This document shows, in pieces, positions 37,001 to 44,475 of a stretch of 64,000 bases of DNA. Source of the stretch: Sphingobacterium corticibacterium (GTDB taxonomy: Bacteria; Bacteroidota; Bacteroidia; Sphingobacteriales; Sphingobacteriaceae). The position numbers and the translations under genes are program-made. The DNA lies in assembly GCF_004208525.1 (NCBI RefSeq), contig NZ_SGIT01000002.1:620001-684000 (forward strand), read 5' to 3'. The notes under the pieces were generated by a model. The model saw only the letters and a program-made list of their open reading frames with translations, made no database searches and was not told the DNA's origin. Each line of letters opens with the position of its first letter. Positions within the stretch are counted from its first letter, which is position 1.

Positions 37001-38494
37001 TTAATTTCCATAAAAAGGGTTCTGTTCCAATACCCCGCCACTACGTTGCATTTCGATATAATAAATCGGCAGGTAATGGCTATTGACATCCCTGTATTTC
37101 GCCAGCATGGACTGTTGTCGATCGGGAGGCGCAAAACCAACGATCATACTGGTGATCAAATCGATCCGCTCGTAGTTATTCCGACCGGCATTCCGCAATA
37201 CATCAAACCAGCGTTTTCCTTCGTACGCAAATTCCCGGGCACGCTCCTCCACGATAAAGGTCGTGATCCCCTGCTGATCATCGGCTCCCGGATTCAAATC
37301 TGTTCCTTGCATTGCATTTCCACGCTCGCGGATCATATAAATCAAGTCTAAAGCCTCCTGTCCGCGGTTCAGGCCATTCAGCGCCTCTGCTTTCATCAGC
37401 AGCACATCCGCATAACGATACACCATCCAATGCGTATAGGATTCTTCCAACGATTTAGTCTGCGTCCGGTTTAGGCCATGATACTTGTAAATCATATTGG
37501 TCGCGGTAGACAGTGCACCCCGGTCGCCCCGCACATCAAAGTTTTCAGGATCAGCCGCATCAAATTGGAATAAAACTTCATACACATTTTGTCCTGCCGT
37601 ATAAATGGCGTTCTGCCGAAACAACGCATAAAACGGATTTAGTTGCTGCCGGTCATATTGCAATTCAAAAATTCCTTCTATGGAATTGCCCTGACCGAAG
37701 AGTTCGCTCAACCACGTCGATGCATCGCCGGATACCAATTCAAATATCTCGGCATCAATAATCTTATCACAAACATCCGTTGCTTTTTGAAATTCGTCTT
37801 GCCACAGGTAGGTATCCGCCAGCAGTGCATTTACGGTATAACGGGTAATTTTTCCTTTATCTGCCGCCGTGTTTCCGAACGTTTCGCGCACCATTGGTTC
37901 AGCCCGGACTAAATCGGCTACGACCGCGTCCAACACGTTACGTTGCGGTGATTTAGCGATAGCCGCCAAATCCTCATCCGAGGCCGTATAGGTTAACTTA
38001 ATCGGCACATCACCCCAGATACGTGCCAGATTCAGATACATCCAGGCTCGGATCGCTAAGGCTTCGCCTATATAAGCATCGAGATCTGCTTGTGTAAACG
38101 TCGGATCAAGCTCTTTAACGCCCGGAGCATTGTCGATCACGTTATTACAATAATTAATAATCCGATAAAAGGTTCCCCAATTGCTAAACGAGTTGGTCGG
38201 CAACATATCCGCAAATCGGTATTCGGTATACGGTTGAGGAGCGAATGTGCTCACCTCGACCATGTCGGTACGGATCTCGCCGTGCATAAACAACTCTTGC
38301 GTCAAGGGGCTCGTAATTAAAGAGATATAAAGTCCATTGACCGCCGCACGCACCTGCTCTTTTGTTTGCCAGTAGTCTTCCGCCACCACGCCTTCCTGCG
38401 GTTTCAGATCCAGCCATTTGCTACAGGAACCCAAGCTTAGGAGCGCGAATGCCAGTGCCGGAATTGCTAGTTTTTTTGATAATATATTCATCAT
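37001..38494 (-). CDS. SusD-like lipoprotein, pair 1 of locus C
   Basis: This 497-residue SusD/RagB protein has the lipobox LSLGSC followed by SKWLDLKPQEGV. I choose the ATG at 38494 (or 38491); a longer frame reaching 38584 runs into the susC coding region and hides the signal peptide. SusD hallmarks are ALAIRAWMYLNLARIWGDVPI, VNALLADTYLWQDEFQKATD and EERAREFAYEGKRWFDVLRN. It starts 16 bp after the pair 1 susC stop and 13 bp before a fasciclin gene, and so is part of the pectin operon driven from the promoter near 44.27 kb. Confidence 0.92.
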   Translation of the reverse strand: MMNILSKKLAIPALAFALLSLGSCSKWLDLKPQEGVVAEDYWQTKEQVRAAVNGLYISLITSPLTQELFMHGEIRTDMVEVSTFAPQPYTEYRFADMLPTNSFSNWGTFYRIINYCNNVIDNAPGVKELDPTFTQADLDAYIGEALAIRAWMYLNLARIWGDVPIKLTYTASDEDLAAIAKSPQRNVLDAVVADLVRAEPMVRETFGNTAADKGKITRYTVNALLADTYLWQDEFQKATDVCDKIIDAEIFELVSGDASTWLSELFGQGNSIEGIFELQYDRQQLNPFYALFRQNAIYTAGQNVYEVLFQFDAADPENFDVRGDRGALSTATNMIYKYHGLNRTQTKSLEESYTHWMVYRYADVLLMKAEALNGLNRGQEALDLIYMIRERGNAMQGTDLNPGADDQQGITTFIVEERAREFAYEGKRWFDVLRNAGRNNYERIDLITSMIVGFAPPDRQQSMLAKYRDVNSHYLPIYYIEMQRSGGVLEQNPFYGN

Positions 38495-38510
38495 AACATC
38501 TTCTTCTAGG

Positions 38511-41500
38511 TTAAAAACTTGTCGATAAACCGAATGTAAAGCGCATCGTCGGTGGCGTACGCGAGTTATCACGTGCCAATCCAAAAATGCCCTTCTCCAT
38601 ATTGACTTCCGGATCCTGCCCCAAATAGCGCGTCCAGGTATAGAAATTTTCGCCCGTTACATATAGGCGCAGATTACTCATGCCTATACGATCAATCAAG
38701 CTTCCGCGGTTAAAGGTATAACTGACCGTCGCCGAGCGGAACCGGAGGAATGAAGCGTCTTCGACATAGCGGTCAGATCCCAACCAATTATACCCCATAC
38801 CCATCAATGCCCGTGGTATATCCGTGACATCGCCTTCTTTCCGCCAACGGCGCAATACAGCTGTGGATTGGTTATCGTAATTTGTCATCTTTGTCGTGTG
38901 CATCAATGCATCGTTGATGGCTTCGTATCCTAAACGGAAGTTAAAAAACAGGTTAATCCGTAAGCTGTTCTTAATGGTAATCGACGGACCGAATCCTCCT
39001 GTAAATTTGGGATTGGAATTACCGAGGTATACAATATCCCGTTCATCAATACTTCCGTCATGGTTAATATCCGCATATTTCGCATCGCCTGGTTGGAATA
39101 CATAATCGGTATAGGGGTAGTTAAACCGCATATACACGGGTTCGCCATCCGGTCCATATATCGATTGGCCATTCACATCCTTTGCGATGGTTTCGTCCAA
39201 CGTGGAATACACGCCTTCATATCGGTAGCCGTAAAAAGAACCAATAGGATTATTAATCCGTAGATACCGCTTGTAATCACCGTTATTCGTACCTGTACCC
39301 GCTTCGTTCACAAAAAACTCCGGCACTTCGCGCACCACGTTCAGGTTTCGTGCAATATTGAATGCAAAGTCCACCATCAAATCTTTGGTACGATACGGTG
39401 TCGCGTTCAAGTTCAATTCCCAACCCTGATTGTCCATCACACCGTAGTTCAGCCAAATACTTTCAAATCCCGAGGTGTTGGGTACGCCAAGGTTGTCGAA
39501 CAACATATCGGTGGTACGGTTCCGGTAGAATTCCATATCCAGGCGAAAACGTCGCTTCCACATTTCCAGATTCAATCCTACATTGGCCCCTTTCACACGT
39601 TCGAATTTGAGGTTCCGATACGCCATATTTGCGGGAACCGTACCCGCTTCGCCTAGATATGTTTGGTCGTAACTGATGATATTGCTGTAAAAGAGGTAAT
39701 CATTACGGGGTGCTTTTCCGGAATGTCCGTAACTTGCGCGGAAACTCAGCTCATCGATAAAAGGTAAGTTCTCCATAAAGCGTTCGCCGGAAACACGCCA
39801 TCGTGTAGAAATCGACGGAAAATAACCATAACGGTAGTTGGCTCCGAATTTAGAGTTTCCATCCCCACGCACACCCACGTTGACGATATAGCGGTCTAAG
39901 AATTTGTATTGCGTACTGAAGACGGCTCCAATGGATCGAGATTGACCTTCTCCCCCTCGCAAAGATAATTCGTTATTTTGCGTCCGGCCCGGATTGGACG
40001 GATCGGTCAGCAAGATTGAAGCTGTATTCGAAATCATCGATTCATAGCTCAACCCACGGAAATCGTCCGTTTGCCAGGAGAACAACATCTGTAGGTCATG
40101 CTTCATTTTATCGCCCAGATTTGGCGTATAAATTAAGTTTGATTTGGTCTGTATCCGAAAATCGTCGCGATCAGATTCTCCTGCACGATTCACCACCGTT
40201 TCCGTATAAGGCCTACCCGTAGCTAGCTGCGGTAAAAAATTATTTACGCGTGTATTATTCATATCGAACATCACGCTAAAATCAGAAAACAAGATTCCCT
40301 TAATCAGCTCATAACGCAGATTAAAAGTCGGCGTAATCCGTTCACCCATGTGTTTATTATAGGCATAGTCTGCCATAGCCGCCGGATTATACGTACCTGG
40401 ATACGCGCCTTGAATATTCCGGTCGGGCGAAAAGTAAACCGGCATGAGGTTGCCATAGGGATCATACTCATACAAACTCATGTTCGGCATTTTAACATAG
40501 GCAGCACCCCGGATATTATCTTGATCATCCTTGGAATTGACATAGTTCCGGTCGGTTACCGTATGGGTATAAGCAATATCCGTACGGAATTTAATACGTT
40601 CGGAGATATCATAATCGAGATTCAAGCGGGCAGATATACGATTTAAGCCAGAACCAACCGTTACCCCACGCTGGCCTAAATAAGCGACCGAAGAATAATA
40701 GCGTGCTTTCTCTCCACCACCTTGTATAGAGAAGGTATGATCATTGGACAAGCCCGTCTGATTAATGGCTTTAATCCAGTCGGTGTTCTGGCTATAATTA
40801 TTATAATAATAGACATCCCCCGGATCGTATTGAAACTCTTTACTCGCCAACGTGTTCAACGGTAGCCCCGTCCGGTTCATGTACATTTCAGGGATGAGTG
40901 ATGAGTATTGGTCACCACTCAGTAACGGAATAGCACTGGGTACCGTTGACATCGCACCTCGGAAAGAATAACCAATTCGCGGCTTTGACATGGTTCCACG
41001 CTTTGTGGTGATGAGCAGGACACCATTGGATCCTCGGGATCCCCACATAGCCGTTGCCGCGGCATCCTTTAATACCGATATCGTTTCTATATCCGCCGGA
41101 GCGACATTCAGTAACTGCGCATAGGCATCTTCATCTGCTGCCCCAAAGTTAAAATCACCGGGCACCTCCGTTTCGTAGGGCATTCCGTCGACCACGATCA
41201 ACGGTTCCGCACTACCACTCAGCGATGAGGTTCCGCGTATACGAATCGACATTCCCGACCCGGGATCGCCGGAATTGGCGGCGATATCAACACCCGGCAA
41301 ACGTCCCTGCAAAGCTTCATCGATGGAACTGGATTGCATTTCCTGCAACACGCTCGCATTAATGGTAGCCGTTGCTGTCGTTAAATCACGAGCAGAAATA
41401 TTTAATAAGCCTGTGTTGGGCTGTGTTCCACCTACGCCAGTGATAACCACTTCTTCGATTTGACTATCACTCGTGCTCAACTCCATGTTGATCTGATTTC

Positions 41501-41783
41501 TACTGTTGATACGCACCACCTGCGCATTATAGCTGATAAACGAGAAATTCAATCGATTCAATGCGGTGGTAACCGCTAAGGCATAGTTACCTTCTATATC
41601 TGTTGTTGTCGCAGCCACCGTACGGTTGTCGGCACTCAATTCAGACACCGTAACACCCGCCAACGGTTGTTTGGATGTTGCATCAACCACTTTTCCACGC
41701 ACAATATGTTGCGCGAAAGCCGTATGCCCTACACAGCACATCCAAAACAATAAAAGTGTAAAACTATAGGTTAATTGTCTCAT
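38511..41783 (-). CDS. SusC-like TonB receptor, pair 1 of locus C
   Basis: This 1090-residue receptor has a signal peptide (about 1-24, ending AFAQ), a carboxypeptidase-regulatory domain (about 26-105; GKVVDATSKQPLAGVTVSEL), the EEVVITGVGGTQPNTG signature, a plug (SSSIDEALQGRLPGVDIAAN, EPLIVVDGMPYETEV, SVLKDAAATAMWGSRGSNG) and a barrel ending in RFTFGLSTSF. No STN domain is present, so it does not signal through FecR. It follows the large fasciclin protein by 9 bp and precedes its SusD by 16 bp. It should import pectin-derived oligosaccharides. Confidence 0.95.
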   Translation of the reverse strand: MRQLTYSFTLLLFWMCCVGHTAFAQHIVRGKVVDATSKQPLAGVTVSELSADNRTVAATTTDIEGNYALAVTTALNRLNFSFISYNAQVVRINSRNQINMELSTSDSQIEEVVITGVGGTQPNTGLLNISARDLTTATATINASVLQEMQSSSIDEALQGRLPGVDIAANSGDPGSGMSIRIRGTSSLSGSAEPLIVVDGMPYETEVPGDFNFGAADEDAYAQLLNVAPADIETISVLKDAAATAMWGSRGSNGVLLITTKRGTMSKPRIGYSFRGAMSTVPSAIPLLSGDQYSSLIPEMYMNRTGLPLNTLASKEFQYDPGDVYYYNNYSQNTDWIKAINQTGLSNDHTFSIQGGGEKARYYSSVAYLGQRGVTVGSGLNRISARLNLDYDISERIKFRTDIAYTHTVTDRNYVNSKDDQDNIRGAAYVKMPNMSLYEYDPYGNLMPVYFSPDRNIQGAYPGTYNPAAMADYAYNKHMGERITPTFNLRYELIKGILFSDFSVMFDMNNTRVNNFLPQLATGRPYTETVVNRAGESDRDDFRIQTKSNLIYTPNLGDKMKHDLQMLFSWQTDDFRGLSYESMISNTASILLTDPSNPGRTQNNELSLRGGEGQSRSIGAVFSTQYKFLDRYIVNVGVRGDGNSKFGANYRYGYFPSISTRWRVSGERFMENLPFIDELSFRASYGHSGKAPRNDYLFYSNIISYDQTYLGEAGTVPANMAYRNLKFERVKGANVGLNLEMWKRRFRLDMEFYRNRTTDMLFDNLGVPNTSGFESIWLNYGVMDNQGWELNLNATPYRTKDLMVDFAFNIARNLNVVREVPEFFVNEAGTGTNNGDYKRYLRINNPIGSFYGYRYEGVYSTLDETIAKDVNGQSIYGPDGEPVYMRFNYPYTDYVFQPGDAKYADINHDGSIDERDIVYLGNSNPKFTGGFGPSITIKNSLRINLFFNFRLGYEAINDALMHTTKMTNYDNQSTAVLRRWRKEGDVTDIPRALMGMGYNWLGSDRYVEDASFLRFRSATVSYTFNRGSLIDRIGMSNLRLYVTGENFYTWTRYLGQDPEVNMEKGIFGLARDNSRTPPTMRFTFGLSTSF

Positions 41784-41792
41784 AATCTGGAT

Positions 41793-44021
41793 TTAATTGT
41801 TGTAGTTTAAATATCCATTCAGTTCGTGCAACACAATACGGTCGCTCAGGTATAGATCAGGCGTATAAACTGTGGGTATCGTTCGCCCTTTTCTATCCAC
41901 AAAACGCAAATTCCCGACCGCATTGGACACATTGACTGTCAACGCTTCATCGTTTTCATCTTTCATCAAGGTGATGGCCGATAAGATGTCCTGATTACCG
42001 TTGGCAGCGATGTTAACATTCGTTAGGATATGATATTTAATAAAACTTTCGATCTGGAATTTGCCCACGATATCGCCCGTCAATGGATCGGCAGGCAAGA
42101 CCCCATCGTCGATTGCTTGCTGTATCGCTTCATTATTGGGCATCAACAAAGTATACGAACTTCCGCCCGCCACTCCGGTGATCACCCGGTCGTTGGCAAT
42201 ATACAGCGGTGACCTTAATACATACTCCCAAAAACGGCTAACATTTGGATTCTCTGTTGCTATACGTGCCATCGCTTCCCCTGCCGTTTCACTAGAGAAC
42301 TCTAAAAGATTGTTCACATAATAGACACGCCCGTTGTTGCCGAATTTCGCTGTCCCGACAATCTGTACCGGTTCCTGCAAGCGTTCGTTACCGGCAGCAT
42401 AAATATTACCGTTATTCCATTTGATGAATTCTCCCGGCAATGCGCGATCACCTGTTTGGACAAAGCCTCGCGTGTTGCCAACATTCGCTAACTCATCATT
42501 TGGCGTTTCCACAATATGGCTATATAACAAACGCGCGAGCCGTGTCTGTGTTTGACCATGTCCTATTGTGTTCCCGTTACGATCTATCCACGACCATTCA
42601 TTTAACCGTTCATTATAGGAATAACCCAAGCTATTAAGTAAGCTATTGGAAAACAAAAACAACGTGAAATTCGTACCCGGATTAATCACTAAACGTTTGT
42701 GTTCACGTTCCAACAGCATGAGCATCAACGAATAATCCGGATCTAAAATTACGTGCTTATATACCGTATTGAACAAATCGGATTCCTGTATTTTGTTTGT
42801 ACCATAAAAGAAACCATTACTCAATATCTGTTTGTCTGTTACATCCGTTTTCGTAAAGCGGGCAGGTTCTTCATGTAGGTTGGTTTTTGTCTCGAACTGG
42901 CTGGGCCATACCGCACTCTGCCATAACATCGTATTGACCAGGTCTGCCATGACGCTTTTGGGCACCCGATTTAACGTTTTGTAATGCTCCAAAAATACAG
43001 TTCGTATCCAAGGTTCTATGACATCATTGGTTGGAATAAACATGCTGTAACCATCCTGCTGTCCATCGTTATCTGCTTCTTTGAGAAAATTCTCATTGTT
43101 TGGTGAAAAAGCTAGTAACGGATCGTATACCTTGATATATACCTCTTCTACCTGCCCAGTACGGTATTCATAGGTCTTGCTCGCCGCTGCACTGTACTCG
43201 TATGTCACGAAAAACTGGTTTAAGATCGAATCCCGGAAAAAGCTATACGCATCATGCTCCTTTAGGTATTGATCCAAACTCGGACGCGGTAATGTCACGA
43301 CGTCCACCTCATGTATCACCCCATTCTCGGCGATGATATCGGCTTTTGCCACAGCTCCCCCCATAAAGAAGAAGTTTGATGCCGCTAAAGAGGGGTAAAA
43401 GAATTGGTAATCATCCACAGAAAGACTGTTAAACTGCCGGTACTTCTCGTGGAAATAGGTAACATATTTATTATTGTTATCACCATCCACATAATACGGT
43501 GTTCCAAAGTTAACCGTCATGTTGTTCCGGTTTGAAGCACCTACAACGATCTCCCTTTCTACACCATTCATTTTCACTTTCTCTTTGCGAAAGCCATCGT
43601 AATAGGCCGTACGCCTCCGGAATCCCAGGCCTTCCTCCCAGCCTAAACTAGATTGGTAATCCGAAATACGATTGGTTTGGAAAGCATTATACACCAAGGC
43701 ATAGCGCACGACTTGCTCCGCAATAGCATCCGGCACCTGATCGACATTCGCATAATTATGCTCCTGCAGAAATTTGTTGACCGCATCATCATTAGGTGCA
43801 AACAATGTCCAATACCCCGCTTGGTTGAGGGTTTCCATATAACCCGCCTTTTCGATTAACCGGCGGAACTGGGAAAATCTCCCTTCCTCTTCCAGACGGG
43901 TATATATGGGTGACTCTAGATCATCTGGGCGGCTGTAATAGTCATCGAAAGCTTCTTTCCGACAGCTCAGGCAGAATGCTGTTAACAGTCCCAATAACAA
44001 GGTTAATTTGTAAAAACGCAT
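41793..44021 (-). CDS. Large lipoprotein with four fasciclin-like domains
   Basis: This 742-residue lipoprotein has the lipobox FCLSC near residue 20. Four Fas1-type H1 motifs can be seen: YWTLFAPNDDAVNKFL (about 69-84), GYSMFIPTNDVIEPWI (about 325-340), NFTLFLFSNSLLNSLGY (about 450) and SYTLLMPNNEAIQQAI (about 622-637). It is the first gene of the ten-gene left operon of locus C, about 240 nt after a mapped-by-sequence promoter, and stands 9 bp before susC. Such a surface protein could present or capture polysaccharide for the two receptor pairs; the role is inferred from context. Confidence 0.87.
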   Translation of the reverse strand: MRFYKLTLLLGLLTAFCLSCRKEAFDDYYSRPDDLESPIYTRLEEEGRFSQFRRLIEKAGYMETLNQAGYWTLFAPNDDAVNKFLQEHNYANVDQVPDAIAEQVVRYALVYNAFQTNRISDYQSSLGWEEGLGFRRRTAYYDGFRKEKVKMNGVEREIVVGASNRNNMTVNFGTPYYVDGDNNNKYVTYFHEKYRQFNSLSVDDYQFFYPSLAASNFFFMGGAVAKADIIAENGVIHEVDVVTLPRPSLDQYLKEHDAYSFFRDSILNQFFVTYEYSAAASKTYEYRTGQVEEVYIKVYDPLLAFSPNNENFLKEADNDGQQDGYSMFIPTNDVIEPWIRTVFLEHYKTLNRVPKSVMADLVNTMLWQSAVWPSQFETKTNLHEEPARFTKTDVTDKQILSNGFFYGTNKIQESDLFNTVYKHVILDPDYSLMLMLLEREHKRLVINPGTNFTLFLFSNSLLNSLGYSYNERLNEWSWIDRNGNTIGHGQTQTRLARLLYSHIVETPNDELANVGNTRGFVQTGDRALPGEFIKWNNGNIYAAGNERLQEPVQIVGTAKFGNNGRVYYVNNLLEFSSETAGEAMARIATENPNVSRFWEYVLRSPLYIANDRVITGVAGGSSYTLLMPNNEAIQQAIDDGVLPADPLTGDIVGKFQIESFIKYHILTNVNIAANGNQDILSAITLMKDENDEALTVNVSNAVGNLRFVDRKGRTIPTVYTPDLYLSDRIVLHELNGYLNYNN

Positions 44022-44265
44022 ACCATAGTTTTATAGGTTTATCAAAATTTAAGTATTACTATTTTTCTTTCGTTAGTCAAGTTTTTTCCAGTTTGATAAA
44101 TTATCGGTGTATACCATTCCTAGGCGGAAAGCATAGTTCCATCTACCATCATCTCACAGCGTCGACTAAATTCTATTTACTTATTCGGTTTTTTTGTATA
44201 GTTTTTTTTACTTCTTCTCAATTACTGTTTATCGTTAGTTTTTATGGTTATTTAATTATTTATAT
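44022..44265 (-). other. Long untranslated leader of the pectin SusC/D operon
   Basis: The promoter at 44266-44310 would start transcription near 44260, leaving a leader of about 240 nt before the first ATG at 44021. I see no gene in it and no riboswitch that I can name. It is AT-rich at its 5' part and more mixed near 44100-44170. By contrast, two other promoters of the same type have leaders of only about 30 nt. Confidence 0.5.
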
Positions 44266-44310
44266 CAAATATATTACGAAGTCTTTGGAGCGGCAACCTG
44301 TGGCATCCTG
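44266..44310 (-). promoter_or_regulatory. Locus C operator-promoter 1 (before fasciclin/SusC operon)
   Basis: On the minus strand two tandem 10-bp half-sites, CAGGATGCCA and CAGGTTGCCG (44310-44291), overlap the -33 TTG (44296-44294). Exactly 20 bp on is the -7 box TATATTTG (44273-44266), a full match to TAnnTTTG. Three further copies with the same geometry occur in this locus. The layout suggests an activator contacting RNA polymerase at the -33 region. Confidence 0.8.
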
Positions 44311-44319
44311 CGCCCGATA

Positions 44320-44406
44320 TTAATAAACCCATACAGATGTTGTCTGTGCATAAGCACTTAGACCCGCAAACCAACATACGATTCCTAATACAACCTGCAT
44401 TTTCAT
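44320..44406 (-). pseudogene. Orphan signal-peptide reading frame, relic of a secreted protein gene
   Basis: A 28-codon frame on the minus strand reads MKMQVVLGIVCWFAGLSAYA-QTTSVWVY and stops. It is a textbook Sec signal peptide with an AYA-Q cleavage site and only eight residues after it. It lies between the stop of a GH2 gene (44476) and operator-promoter 1; its stop is 10 bp from the operator. The simplest reading is that a deletion removed the body of an exported enzyme or binding protein and joined its 5' end to the promoter region of the next operon. A short secreted peptide is possible but less likely. Confidence 0.65.
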
Positions 44407-44475
44407 CACTAACATCTTTTAATTATAACTCACTTCATCCTATTTTTTATTATCTCTCAGCGCTTTAATTACACT

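Noticed and set aside
36988-37140. Upstream extension of the fasciclin gene that ends at 35338
   Set aside because: It would overlap the SusD gene by 140 bp and hide the lipoprotein signal. GGAG just before 36987 supports the shorter start.
38495-38584. Upstream extension of the pair 1 susD gene
   Set aside because: It overlaps the end of the susC coding sequence and gives no signal peptide; ATGATG at 38494-38489 is followed by a proper lipoprotein signal.
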